Shown piece after piece: positions 46,608 through 59,523 of a DNA stretch of 64,000 nt; the stretch's first letter is position 1; each line of letters begins with the position of its first letter. The stretch spans positions 2,170,001-2,234,000 of the forward strand of contig LSAX01000005.1 of NCBI GenBank assembly GCA_001557505.1. Direction: 5' to 3'. The notes beneath the pieces were generated by a model that was given only the letters and a program-made list of their open reading frames with translations, was not told the DNA's origin and ran no database searches. The DNA comes from Reticulascus tulasneorum. Taxonomy: Eukaryota > Ascomycota > Sordariomycetes > Glomerellales > Reticulascaceae. A program made the position numbers and the translations under genes.

Positions 46608-49058
46608 TCATATGGCGATGCTGATATTTTTCCTCGTTTCCGCTTCCTCGAGTGGGAAGCCGAAGACGAGCTTAAACAGATCACGCAAGAAGGTGTATTG
46701 GCCAGAGCGGTGGACCATGAAGTTGATGCTCTTGGACAAGTCTGCGGCGGAGAATCGCTTCCCTCGTGTGGGTAGGGACGCTGGGCTGCGGAAGGAGGAA
46801 TCCGCGAGGACTAAATTTTTGTAGTTTTGTAAAAGAGTGGAATGTGTAGGAAGAGCTCCGAATGATCCCGGAGGCAGTTGCTTGACAAAGGCCTGCAGGG
46901 TCCCGGCTCCCGCCTTGCCATCGGTCGCCGGATCCCGCGCATACCCTACGTTCATCGCCGCTTTGACGATCAGCGCCTTGATCCGCGTGATGTTTATATC
47001 CTCGCCGGCTGTGGCCGTGGTGGCCGTGCTTGATGTCTTGGCGCTGCTCTGCGAGTAGCTCGACAGGTTCGATGCACTACTCGACCATCTACCCCCTCGA
47101 CCACTCTCGGAGTTTGTGCCAAGCACCAGGATATTGGGCACCTGCGGCGATGAGCTCTCAGGGGAGATGGGTGTATCCTCGAACTCTGTCACTGGCGTTT
47201 CGGGGACGGGCGGCGGCTTCCGCGGACGATCTTCAGCGCCGCTCTTGAGGCTCTCGCGCTTGGAATGCAGCGACGAGCGGTTCGAAGTACGGCTTTCCCG
47301 ACCCGTCGGTTGCTCAACTTGATGCGCGAAGAAGCTTGTCTGGCTCGGCCTCGGCGTATTCCGATCCGGACGAACTTGCGTCCAGCCCTCCCGGAACATG
47401 TCACAAAGGTCCCAGCAAGCCTGTACCGCTGATCCCAGCAGCTCCTCATCCGGCGCCTTGCCGTCTCGCTTGTTTTGTCTCAGACTAAAAAGCATTTCTG
47501 CAAGTGCCCAGCAGGCCTTGAGCAAAGAGTCTGTTTCTTCAGCCAACTCATTCCGTTGCTTCATCAATCGATGACATAGGGTGATGTAGAAGTCGAGCGT
47601 TCGCTCTCGAAACGGTTCGGGCAGGTTTCGGCTGTCTTGGGCACTATATAAACTGGTCGCATTGTCAGCACGGTGCAGTCTTGTTGGGGATTGGCACACC
47701 TACTGGTTATTGAGCTCGAAACTGACACGGAGGATGGAGTCTGCAATCTCGTCCGTTTTTTGACGAACGTCGAAGAGAGCCTGGCAAAAGTCTCTGCAAA
47801 GGTCTAAATTCATTCGGACATTGAACGACTCGACTTCTTCGTCCTGGTTGTCATATAGTCGCTGACACAATTTCCAGCAAGTCATCCACGCCTTTTCGTG
47901 GGCGTCTGGCTGGCCAGAACTATTGAATACGCGCGTCCGGTGGATGGAGCTGAGGCTTGCCAGCGTGTTGCAGAGCGTCCAGCATTCCTGGAGGGCGGTC
48001 CGCAACGCCTTGATTTCTGAGTCCTCGTGACGAAAACCAGGGGTAGCATATGCGTCCGAGTCGTATGTTTCGGCATCGATTTCGGCCTCCCGAGCTTCAT
48101 CGATTTCTGCGATATTGTTAGCTTCGCAATGGGAGGAAGATGGGGAGAGCCGTACTTTCAAGGCTACTGGTGCTGCTCGATCGCACTCGAGATGAATCAC
48201 TAAGCATATCTTGCAGGTCTTGTGCTCTTGGCGTAGCACTATCCACACTGTACCGAACGGGTCTGACATCGGTCGACAGTGGTGGCGGGGTAGGGAGGCC
48301 GGATGTCTTTGTCTGGCCGGACTGGTGAGATGCGCATTCGGTCAGAATCTTGTGGGAAACATACCTTGAAGGCACCTTCGGTGACGGAGCTGCTCGTATC
48401 TGCATAGGAGGATGACCTCTCGCTGAGCTGATCACCCTTGGCCGTCGGTTCAGTGGATGTCTGTTTTGAGTCAGTAATGACGATATTTCGCTTCTACTAC
48501 GAGCGACATACCCAACTGCGAAAGCTCTCGGGAGCATGAATCACAGATACCGCCTCGTCGTTCATGCCTTGACGCAGCTGGTCTGGAATGTTGGTGGACA
48601 ACATCATCAGCTAACCAATGTCAGCAGTCTGGTATGGAAATTGCAACTTCGCGTTATCACGAACCTGCGGCGGGCGCCCTGTATAAGCAGCAGTGGCATC
48701 GGCCCGGACATCCTCAGCCTCCTCATCCTCTATCTCTGTCGTCTCTGTGCCGGTGGAAGTCACGGGGGAGGGTCCAACGATATCGCTTGGGCTCATGAGG
48801 CTGAGGTTAGTCGAGGGGATTCTTTGGATGGAGTTCGGTCGAAGGGAGCCTGGATGGGAACGCTCCGAGCTGGCGGACGACCTGGAAAGAAGAGTCAGTG
48901 GAGGTCGAGTGGCCATCACGACGCGTAGAACCTTACATGCTGATGAACGGGGAATGCAGGGCCCCAGAATCTGGCGAAGAAACCGACATATCGTTGTGCT
49001 GTGAGAAAGCAGACATGAGGCTACCAGTAGATGATCGCAAGGGAGCTTCGAGGGCCAT
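46608..49058 (-). CDS. Conserved fungal protein of unknown function, 715 aa
   Basis: Seven exons (49058-48937, 48881-48665, 48610-48512, 48460-48365, 48321-48156, 48106-47704, 47652-46608) with introns of 43-55 bp join with matching phases throughout. The first 240 residues are Ser/Thr-rich and acidic and look disordered. Exons 6 and 7 form a helical core with repeated Trp/Cys motifs: ALQECWTLCNTLASLS, TCWKLCQRLYDN, LLKACWALAEMLFSL and VQACWDLCDMFREGW. A second Ser/Pro-rich linker leads to a folded C-terminal block (LIVKAAMNVGYAR, FVKQLPPGSFGALP). I think this is the family labelled DUF7624, but I am not certain. No catalytic or membrane motif is visible. The xCWxLC repeats suggest a helical-repeat scaffold. 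Confidence 0.78.
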
Positions 49059-52000
49059 GATTAGGCCGGGTGATGATATAGCAGTCCAATTTTATCCAAG
49101 GCGATGTTGATGGTGGGTGTTGGTTGTCGAAGAGGTCGGCAGTCCGCGCCTCCAGAACCAGAGAATGCCTTGAGAACCCCACACAGCGCGCTTGGAGAGA
49201 CGACGGGCTGATCGGTCTCGTCGCTGGAGGCCGACGAAGGATCCAAGCTGTGCAGGAGGTCTGGCGGACGTCGACCTGGTGCGCACCAAACTTCCCACAA
49301 GAGAAGCTAGCTGGTCGGGATGGAGAGCTTGAGAGGGGGGTGCGAAGGTGTGTTTAAGAGAAGCTGCGCCAGACCATGGGGTTGAGGGATGGATGACAAG
49401 GGCCACAGCGTCTGTGCCTCCGTCGAATTTGAGCGGGCGAGCAGGCACAGGCAAGCTAACTCAGTCCGGGTCTGCGCTTGTTCGACAATTTCCAGAAAAC
49501 CAACGTTGGGTAGGATGGCGCACCGAGAATTATGGAGACGGGGGAGTTGGTCAATCTGCAGGTAATGCGCCTAGCAATGGAAGAACAGGCCTGGCTTGCG
49601 CGTGGTTGCGATTATGATCTTTTGTATAGGAGGGGCTCGACACAAGCTGCGGCTAAGATTCGACGAAACGGAAATTTGCCAACAGGACAGCAAGGCTCCA
49701 CTGCGGCGGCCTGGATCTCAGGCAGTCCGACTCATTCGCAGACAGCCGACCTACTGTGGAGGTGGATGGGATGGATTCGTTCTGTCGTGTCGACCTTTCG
49801 CAAAGACACCGCTCAGGTAGGTTGGCAGAGATGGTAGCGCTCGTGGCACGAGTCGGGGGGGGGGAGCTAGGAGGATCCTTCGAATGATAATGAGGGTTAA
49901 ATGGGGAGGGCCACAGTAACAGAGACAGACGCACGCACGAAGGTGCTTGGTGAGTGGGTACGACGGTGCGAAAATGGAAGGGCAGGTGGTTGTATGGAGT
50001 GTTGCGATGCTGCTGCTTTTGCCCCGACAGTCTGTATGATCCCCGTCTGCCCTACGAGAGGCACTTCACATGGAAATGGACAATTGATCGGCGACGGGTG
50101 CGATTGCCCGCTCTTCTCGATGGCTGACTGTGACAGTGACAAGAACAGACAGGAGGTCCCGCACCTTGTATTCCGTACTAGTTTCGCAGGCACTCGGAGG
50201 GCTGGGGGAGGAGATGCAGGCCGGATGGGGTGAGAAGAGAGCCACTCAGGCTTGCAGCTGCGCGTCTTTTGCTCCCAGGCACCTCTTCAGAATCTTCGAC
50301 CAGTCAGATGGGAGCACAGCATGGATTTGGAGGATGGGAAGAGGAGTCCTCAAGTTGAAGGCTGCATGAAACAGACAGGCTTGGGCGCTTATTCGGGGGT
50401 GGGTGGCTCGCTTCAACCCACCAATCATGGGTCTCTCCTGACCTGCTCTTGGACCCACCCTCCCCGATCCGATGAGGGAGAACTACCTTGGTGAAGGCGT
50501 CGCACTAATGAATTGCTTTTAAAGCGACTGGATTGCCCCGGTACGTCCCTTTTAACTACCCAGTTAACAGTTAGTGCCTGCAGCCTTGGGCGAGGAGGAA
50601 AGCTTGGGGTTGATGGCCTGGATGATGAGATGCAGAGTCCACCAATATTGCGTGTGTAGGAGGGAGGAAGGGGTGGGTGGCGGCCCCCCAGTCCGATTTC
50701 CTTTGTTGTACGCATCCCGGCCGGTGTGCCAGAATCTTGGAGAACAACGCCCGCGGGTTACTTGGACCTGACCCCGAGGACTTTTGGTGGGATATGGTGT
50801 GGTTGTCTCATCGGCTGGTCTCCCCAGTACCTATAACTACGTACCGAGCTACTACCGTACGCGCTCTTCTCCTCTGAGAAGTCTTGGAGCGGGGGGATAA
50901 TCGACCTAGTACGATTTAGCTGGAAGCTAGTCTAGTGGCCGCCCTCAGGATGGATACTCTGTTGTTTATCGTAAACGATACCTAGGTAGGTACGGAGTAC
51001 TGTAGGTACATATATGCATGTATGTACAAATGATGCGACATAAACGCCGATGTCTCTCGTCTCTCTTGCAAGGCGGTGACACATCCGCCAGAGGACGGGT
51101 CTGCCCGCCCTCACACACTCTTAAAATGCCACACCCAGCTGTGTCTTAATACGGTCAGTCGTGTTTCGGGAAGGTGTGCCGTTCACACGACTGGCGATAG
51201 GGAGCCCTTGCCGAGCACCAGATTCATGGGATACGGGCAAGGATCTGACGCGGTCATACAAGCTTACCGTATAAACACAACACGAATGATATTCCTTTAT
51301 CTTGCGATCCGCACCTGGGTTCAATGGGAGATGCAGGTGAACCAGCCAGCCTGAGCTGGGTCGCGAGGCTTGGGACCCATCAAGCGCGGAGACCAGGTCG
51401 GGGAGGTTTTGGCCTGGCCTGGTCTCCGGAGGCGTTCGTTCTTCAATCATTCCTGCCCCCAACTGGAACTCTGGCCCAAGACCTTACCTAGTAGTTACAG
51501 CGGCGTGACCCTTCTATTCATGGCGCTGTGGAACCCGAAGATCTGGGCCGGCGGCTTTTCTTAGCACAGCACGACGATGAACCAGGGCGGCACAGCTAGA
51601 TGTGTGGGTCGAGCTTAAGTATAGCGAGATGGGGCATCGTCCACCAACCGACGAATTTCACTAAACATTATCACGACGACCGACAAGCAGAAAGTACAAG
51701 CAATTAGCCAATGCTAGAGACAAAATGCCAGGGCCTTTTTACGTAAGGTTGCAGCCTTCGCAACGACGCCCAGGACAACCCCAATTGAGAGACTTGCAAA
51801 TCATGGGCGGTGCGTAAGATGCATTTGCCAGTGGGTGGGGGGAAGTCGCTTGCTGCACCAAGGGTAACCTGGACTGATTGAGGTCGGTAAAGGCTTCTTG
51901 CTTTTTCTCACGATCTCCCTTGCAGCTGGCGCTCTCTTTTCTCCTTTCACCTCTCGACTCTGAAGTACCTTAGCCGGCAGGCGCAGTCCATGTTCAAATA

Positions 52001-55000
52001 TCTGCTTCTGCAAGCCCTTTGTCCCCTCCCCCCCGGTTGCCGACCTGCGAGACGGACAGGAAACGAGGCCATGCCAAGATCCAACTTCCAAGACTTTTGT
52101 GATGGTACCTTGCCAGCTCGCCAGCCAGGCATCTTCATCCTTCTTTACTTTCGTATTAGCTTGGTCCCAGCCGGGCATTTTAGTGTTGTGATCCCCCCCG
52201 TCCCAGTGGGACTCATGTCGGTGACTTACTCTCGTCACAGCGCTAGGATGTCGTTCGGTACAGTAGTGGCCTCTGGACCAGACCCGGTGATGCGGGGGTG
52301 TCCAGTCACCTTGTCCCGAGCACACCGTGTAAGTTACTAGATTACTTACAGCATAGGCATTCTGCCATAAATCGACCGATTCTGGGAAGCGGTTCGCCAA
52401 ATGCAGCAGCACAGGGTTTTGCGCTGGGAGGGTTTCCCAACCCCCATACAAGCTTCCTTATACCTCTGTCGGTTATGTCGGACGACAAAACACGGGTGGG
52501 CAAATTAGCCAGCACTCCGAATTAGCCCTGGTACGACAAAAGGAAAAAAAAAACCCCCCAATGCCAAAAGAAACACATGGCGATGCCAAGCGGCCGTGGC
52601 GCATGCGGTGCTTGGTCGTCAGGATCAGACGGCCGGGCAGAAATCCCTGGCACGTCGTGCACGTCGTTCGAACTTGCATACCTAAGCGCCAGAAATCCGT
52701 GATGGCCACCAAGACTCAAGCCTGAATCGGGGTCACTTGCGATGTGCAGGCTGGCGTAGCCGACAGGAACGCACGACGCATGTGGTGCCCCACGGTCTCG
52801 TCGATCCACTCTCGCGGCTGCGGACGGAATATGTTCCCCTTACGGCTCATTGTCCACGACGCCGCGGTCTGTAGACATTTGAAGCTGTTGGTGGCTTTTC
52901 CCATGACACCAGCTTATCTTCGAATTGCTCAACTTATGTTGGTTCTCCTGCGCCCACCTAGCAAATGATCGCCATGGCTGAAATGAAAAGGACCCTTGGC
53001 CCGGTCCCAAGCCTCTGGATTACAAGCGGATATTGTCTCCTTTTGGCAAGTCTGTTGGCTCGACTCGCGGCAAATCCGCACCATCTCCACAACTTGGGCC
53101 GCAGAATCTGGCCGCGTTCATTCCATGGCTTGGGTAATAGTTTCACTACATCCCATGGCTTGTAAGTCCCGTTCCGCACACTAATCAGTCAAATGTTGGA
53201 TGAATGGCACAATATCCCAGAGATAGTGGTGGAAGCACAGGCAGCAGAGTTGGACCAGGATCCCACATCCTATGTGGTGGTGGGTGAAGTGCAGATACGA
53301 CACTCTCAATGCCATCTTTCTCCTCCTCCACTTCATCCTCCCCCTTCTGAAAATCTTACGCACAGTACATGTGAGGCTCTTCCCTCCTCTGAGTACTGGC
53401 CTACTTAAAGTTTTGGCCCCCAGCTTGTGCGACATCATCCTCCATAGCAAAGCTAATTCGAGTGAGGAAAGTTCATGTCCAATCCTCACTCACCCATTCA
53501 TTTGCGGTGGCTTGTGTATGGTAAAACATGTCGCCGCCAACCTCAGCCGTTTCCTGACCGCCACATCGGTAGTCATTGTTGAGCGCGAGATCCAGGATGT
53601 GAGGGGGGAAAGGCCCGACAGTCAGACCAACGTGCTGCAACCACGTTGACTAGCCCAGATACGCCTGCATACATCATCCCTCATATGCTACCTGATTAGC
53701 ATACCACTTATGCTGTTGGTTCATGGTGCATATAGAAAGGATAATCGAGCCGACATGCCAAAGTCGGCTGATGAATTTGGCCGGCTGTGAATAAGATGCC
53801 AACCTCCACTCACATGACGAAAAGTGCACCGAGAGAATGGTAGCGCTGCCGTCGCCAAAAATGCAGTCTCAATGCCGTTGGGCGTTGGTGGCTGGCTTGA
53901 AATTTGCTGCGCCGTCACTTGGACTAACTGCTTGCGTTGGCAGATCGCAAACATTTCTTTCCATGGCGTCCAGGCTACCAATTTAACGTGTCCATATTCA
54001 GGCCGAATAACCCAGGATATTGCCCTGCTCTCGCAACTTTTACTTTTTCTCATTTGAAATCCCACGTCCCAGCGCAAGGTGGATACACTGTACGTCGATC
54101 CCGTACATCCAGGATGCAGTGTTGACATGGAGATTCCTTTTATATGGAGGATACTACGGACGTGCATGGGAGGCACACACTCAGTAAGAACCAAATCGCC
54201 TTGTGTAGCCCCCGCCATATTGCCCCTCCCCTGAACCATGCGTTCTCGTCTTCGGCATTTTTGTCTGGGATGTTCTGGTGGTCCATCTGCACCAGCTAGA
54301 GGATTCACACTTTCAGCACACTCTCGTGCAATGTCAAGGCGTGGAAAATGTGCCTCGCACTTGATGGACCATCGATCTCAGCTACTTCTGCCATAACCCA
54401 GGGCGTATCCTAGTCAGTAAATCAATGGTGACAAATCTGCCCTGGCCAGATAGCCTGCATCTGCGGTAGCGGTGATCAACATGGTTCAGCTGCACCAGAT
54501 GGGATCCTGCAATTCGTCTATCATGTTTGTTTCTATAAATTACTTTATATCTTGATGGAGTAATTTGGCTGGTCACAATCAGTGGTTATATGGCCATGCG
54601 AATCCGAACGTCTTCGAGTTCACGTGAATAACAGCCCCTGGCATGCTCCGAAACAGACATTCTGCAGAGGAATAATAGAGTAATAGCGGCAGCAACATAG
54701 ACAGAAGCTTTCTGGTACTCCCTTAGCTCCGGTTTCCATTAGGAGTCGATACTAGTGATTCTTGATGCAAAGATCTACCGTAAAAAGCTATGCGTATACC
54801 ACGGACGTTGATGCTGTCACCTTGGCATATACCCTAGGTATATCTTGTTGCCTTCAGAAAGAGCCTCGGCGATTCATGAATAAGGCGGTCAACGTCAGAT
54901 CGATGGTACACAGCAACACTCAGACAGATATGGCACCAGAAGAAGTAGTTTGGGTACTTGGTTTCCTGAAATTTTTGTTCTCGGTTCCGAATTACCAAGC

Positions 55001-55125
55001 TTGCGACCGTATGCCATCGAATCTATCTCAACATGCACAAGCCGCATCCCATGATCCATAAACGCCTTGCAATGCTGTCCGTAGTGCCCTGAGGACCCAG
55101 CTTGAAGTGACCTAAGGACACCAGC
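49059..55125. other. 6.1 kb gene-free region
   Basis: No convincing gene was found between the 715-aa gene start and the rpb10 stop. The frames at 51801-52451 and 53721-54308 (minus) exceed 190 codons but show no domain, and their residue use looks random. A perfect palindrome TACCTAGGTA lies at 50979-50988, followed by GTAGGTAC/GTATGTAC-rich DNA. A homopolymer G run lies near 49856-49864. A diverged gene or non-coding transcript cannot be excluded. Confidence 0.45.
50979..50988. repeat. TACCTAGGTA palindrome
   Basis: A perfect 10-bp palindrome followed by further AGGTAC copies up to about 51010. It resembles the TACCTA-type motifs dense at 35.0-36.1 kb. Confidence 0.6.
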
Positions 55126-55519
55126 TCATGGATCCAAGTGAATCTTCTTCTCGTTTCGGCCATCTGGGGTATACCTGTAGAAACGTTAGCGTGTCCTTAC
55201 TTGGTTCAAAGTGGAAAGAAACAGTGCGCGCATACTTGAGGAGTTTCTCGATCAGGTCGACGTGCGTCATGATCATGCGTCGACAACAATAGCGTTTCAA
55301 ACCGAGCTGATCCATCGCATCACTGTACTCAGGTTAGCCCAAGGTCTCATCGCCGTTTAGACCGAACACTGACCCATCAGCGGCGCCATCGTCGATGAGC
55401 TTCAGGTAGCGCTCCCAAAGGTCGCCTGTCACCTAGCCAATGTTAACCATCGGGTCCGCCGTGCTAGCAAGATGCGAACGAACCTTTCCGCAAGAGAAGC
55501 AGCGAATGGGAATGATCAT
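55126..55519 (-). CDS. RPB10: RPB10 / RPABC5, shared RNA polymerase I-II-III subunit
   Basis: Four exons (55519-55484, 55432-55374, 55322-55236, 55174-55126) join to 76 residues, the normal size. The start [12 protein letters not shown] carries the first zinc pair (Cys7, Cys10) and RYCCRRM the second (Cys44, Cys45). This atypical zinc-bundle and the following [13 protein letters not shown] are nearly invariant in eukaryotes and archaea. The subunit anchors the Rpb3/Rpb11-type assembly platform of all three nuclear RNA polymerases. The tail [14 protein letters not shown] is encoded by the last exon. Short exons hide the gene from simple ORF searches. It is divergent from utp17, with starts about 400 bp apart. 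Confidence 0.95.
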
Positions 55520-55925
55520 AATGTCCACAGGATAAAGGGTGTAGTGCTCGGGAATCTGAGCGAGCCGACAGGCGTCTGTCCTCCGTGGAAAGTGAGCGGC
55601 GTCCTTGGAAGAGAATATTGCCTTTGTTTGCGCCGGAGACAAATCTTGAACGCAAGTCGCCGCTGAAGTTGACCCAGCTCCAGAAGTAAAAGAATATCGG
55701 CGGCCCGAAGTTATCCCGTGGCTTATCTTATCAGCAATGGGGGGTGGAAGAGCTCGCCAATAGCAAGGGTCGATTGGAGAAGCGGGACCCAAAATTTCTT
55801 CTGGAGGTGTAGTTCAGCAACTTTTTTGCAGGCCGATTTGTGCACCATCAAGCATCCCGCCGAACACGATTCAACTCGTCCTTGTCCCTTTTTTTGTTAA
55901 TGCAGCTAAATTTCTGCAGCTGACA
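55520..55925. promoter_or_regulatory. Divergent promoter rpb10 / utp17
   Basis: This 406 bp separates a polymerase-subunit gene and a ribosome-biogenesis gene. An AAAATTTC at 55791-55798 resembles the AAAATTTT core of the yeast RRPE element found at ribosome-biogenesis genes. That resemblance is weak evidence. Confidence 0.45.
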
Positions 55926-58908
55926 ATGGCGGGTCATTCTGGACAGAGGACTCGAGATCCCAACTCTTACAAACGGAAGAGGGATCCCGGCGAACATGAT
56001 AAACACCCACACACCAAACGTCCTCGATCAAGAGCAAAGGATGCCTCAGCGAAGGCCGTGAAGAATGGCAGCTCAGCACCGTCTAAGGAAATTCCTCTAG
56101 ATCCAACGCCAAAAAATGTTCCGCAAGACCTGTCCCGGACGAAATCAAACCGTAAATCTTCTGCCGATGCTGTTGGGTGGAACGTTTCTTTGCCAATGGG
56201 TGGAAGGATATCAGATATAGATCCAATATTTGACGACGACGAAAAGTGAGAATTCCATATGCCAACTTGGTAACCGCTTTCTAACTTGGCTTGCAGCTAT
56301 CTAATCGTCACCTACAACACTTCCATCCAGGTATACTCAGTAGAAGACTCTCTTTTAGTACGAAGAATCCCGATCCGAAACCCAGATGAGCCGAGCTCTT
56401 CCACTATTATTGCTACGTGTCGCTCGCAACGAACACCAGACTTTGTTTGGATTGCATGTTCGGATGGTTCGATATTGAAGATCAACTGGACGAATGGGTC
56501 AACATCTAAGAGTGGCTTCCAGACCCTGTCAGGGACGGCATTGGACATGACGGTGGCCGACATGGACCTTGCCAAACGTTCTAATGACGTTGTATTTGTA
56601 ACGGAGAGAATACGAGATGGAGGAAACGAGATAGTGGCTTATTGTCGGCCTGAGGACTCGACTCAACTTGTATCCAAGCCTCTATTCACGACCAAACAGG
56701 CTAACGAAACTATTCATCTAATCCGTTCCGGGCAGCGGGGTCGAGTGCTGGTCGGAGCCACCCCGCAAGCGCTTTTGGTTGGAACACTGAGAGAGGGTGC
56801 TAAGGCCGTCAACGAGTTTCGTTACGATGTATATAGATTCGACACGAGTGATATCATCTGCTCTCTAGACCTCAGGTTCACTCCGAGAGATCCTCCGCAG
56901 GGCACGGCAGGCTTCGAGGCTTTGGATCTCATTGCGGGAGGTGCGCGTGGTGCTATTTACTACTACAACGACATCATATACAAACTGCAGAGCCTACGCG
57001 GGCAAAAGTCGAAGAGGGATAGCATACAAGCCCGCAAGTACCACTGGCACAGGAGAGCCGTTCACAGTCTCAAGTGGTCGAGTGATGGTCAGTTAACACG
57101 AGTGGTGAAGTGCCTGTTCTTTTGCTTACGTTTTTTTTTTTTTAGGACACTACATAATCTCAGGAGGCTCCGAGAACTCGCTTGTCCTCTGGCAAGTTGA
57201 CACGGGGAAGCGAGACTATTTGCCACATCTTTCCGGGAGCGTAGAGAACATTGTGGTGTCTCCGTCAGGATCGTCTTATGCTGTTCATCTCGACGATAAC
57301 TCTTTACTGGTCTTGTCCACGGCTGAAATGAAGCCAAATGCGTACATCTCCGGTATACAGTCGGCGGCGCTGAACTCGTTACCATCGAAGGATCTGCTTG
57401 TTGCTCGGGTATGGAACGCCTCCAACGAGGTTCAAGTGCCCGCCCCCGCAGCCATGAACCCTGCCCAACCTTCCAGGCTCCATGTCTGTGTGGGGAGCGG
57501 CCAGCAGGCGGCGACGGCAGGAGAACAGCCATCAGCTCCTCTTCTCCAAACCTTTGATCTTGAATCATTCAGGAGCGTCTCGAAGCAGGCCCTCGCAAGG
57601 GCCCAGCCAACCGACGTGAACATCACATCTACGGGTCAACCAATCTCGGAACCAATGATCACTCACATTGCATACTCACACGATGGAAAGTGGCTGGCCA
57701 CAGTCGACGACTGGCAGCCCCCTCAACGAGATGTTGGGAAGTTGCTGGACGACAGCCGGGACCAGTTAATCAAGGAAAGGCGGGAGATATTCTTGAAGTT
57801 CTGGACAGTACCGTCGAACGATGAACCGATGGCTTTGGTGTCGAGGATCAACTCTCCACACGCCACTAGCCGGCCCGAAACTGTTCTGGCACTCGCAGCG
57901 GATCGAAGCTCGACAAGGTTTGCCACAGTGGGCGATGATGGCATGGCACGCATCTGGCATTCCAAGACACGACAACAAGACGGGGTTGCCAGCGTAGACT
58001 CCGCCGGCCAAGCATTGCAGTCTTGGTCCTGCGCGGTGACCGTGGCTCTCGGAGCCAGCGTTGGGACCGACACGTTGGTCGCTTCCGATGCGGAGGTTGG
58101 AGACCACCGACGTGGCAGCCTTGCATTCTCGGAGGATGGTTCGACTCTGTTTATTGCTCTCGGTAGCCACAACGATGGGAGCGTCTACGTTGTCGATACT
58201 GCCTCAGCCGAAGTCCGATGCACGTTGGACAATCTCTGGACAGGGGATTTAGGACATCTTCGAGTTTTGTCGCCGTACATCGTCACGCTTTCTGATGACC
58301 TCAGGGTCTATGATGTGGTGGCGGACGAGCTGCGCTATGGTATCCAGCTGCCAACGTCCGACAAGCTCGCCAACTTTGCGCATTTGGCAGTGGACTACAA
58401 GTCTCGAAGTTTTGCCGTTGTCGTGCCTAGGCCGACATTCTCACAGGTTGCCGTCTTCAGCCCCGATGAACCGGAGCCTCTGCTTGTGGATGAGATCTAC
58501 CATCGTATAACAAGTCTTGTATCTCCTGGCAACGCACCAGGCTTCGTTGCGGTTGATGATTCTGCCCAGCTTTGGACAATCGCAAAGGCATCGGATCCCG
58601 CCGCTGTATACCTATCTCGACCGCTGGAGGATATGCATCTGGGTCAAGCACTCGCTGAGGCGGAGCCCAACGCCAACAATGTGATCGTGTTGGCTGAGGA
58701 TGAAGAAATGGCGAGCGACGACGAAGAGAAAGACACCGAAGACCTGGACATGGATGATGACGACACTCACGCAGCTGTGGTGAGCAGACAACAGCTAGCA
58801 GAGCTCTTTGATGCGACACCAGCATTCGCCATGCTGTCTATCGAGGATATGTTCAATAAGGTTACAGGGCTGCTGGCAACAAAACCTCTATCGAGATCAA
58901 CGGCTTAG
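55926..58908 (+). CDS. UTP17: Utp17/Nan1 (WDR75-like), SSU processome WD40 protein
   Basis: Exons 55926-56245, 56297-57087 and 57146-58908 join (introns of 51 and 58 bp; the second ends in a long poly-T before TAG) to 957 residues. The basic N-terminus has NLS-like clusters (KRKRDPG, TKRPRSR). Two WD40 propellers follow: the first includes YLIVTYNTSIQVYSVE and HYIISGGSENSLVLWQVD, the second THIAYSHDGKWLATVDDW and RFATVGDDGMARIW. A C-terminal acidic stretch (DEEMASDDEEKDTEDLDMDD) precedes a short helical end. In yeast Nan1/Utp17 belongs to the t-UTP/UtpA complex that binds early pre-rRNA and supports Pol I transcription; WDR75 is the human counterpart. It is divergent from rpb10. Confidence 0.9.
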
Positions 58909-59523
58909 GTATAAAGCTCGATATTTCAGAATATAATCGCAAGGAGAGCAGATCTACCTGCCCTGTGCTTCTGGCAATTGCGCTACCATTCATGCCTTCG
59001 GTGCAAGTTACTTGCGTTTGATCGGGGCGCACTCTGGTCAAGTTCCGAGCACGGAAGACCAGTAGAGGATGCGAAGGAGGCCGGCAGTATGCCAGCGCCG
59101 CAGAATTTCTCACCTTGGCATGGACATGAGGATTGGTGTTGAAGGTGGAGGAAAAGGGCTGTTGAGCCCAGCAAGGAGTCGGAGCATAGTCGCATTGTCC
59201 GCATATGTGGGGCAAACATACGTAGTAGGCCGATATAGGCCGAATTGCGCCATCGCAACTCGAGCAGATAGTTGGGATGATGAACAAAAGAAAACTGCTT
59301 CGTTGCACTCAAAGATTACAATCCAATCACTAACCAGCCGTTTCCGAAGACGCTGACACTGTCACGTCCTGCGCCCTATCCGTGATTAGCAGTGCCTAAA
59401 CTTAACCCCGCTTACCTTTGCAATAAACCTAGTTCCTTCAGTCTAAGGTCCAGCTAACGACTCGACCTTACTGCGACTCGTTTCAACTGGTTTCTTGGAT
59501 AGCATTTGTCCAGTTTTGTCACA
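58909..59523. promoter_or_regulatory. Tandem intergenic region before 2OG dioxygenase
   Basis: This 615 bp contains the utp17 3' UTR and the promoter of the dioxygenase gene. No named element was recognised. Confidence 0.45.

Noticed and set aside
51801..52451. 216-codon minus-strand frame
   Set aside because: No domain, erratic residue use and no spliceable neighbours. Kept only as something to test in the gene-free block.
53721..54308. 195-codon minus-strand frame
   Set aside because: No recognisable motif; length alone is not enough at this base composition.
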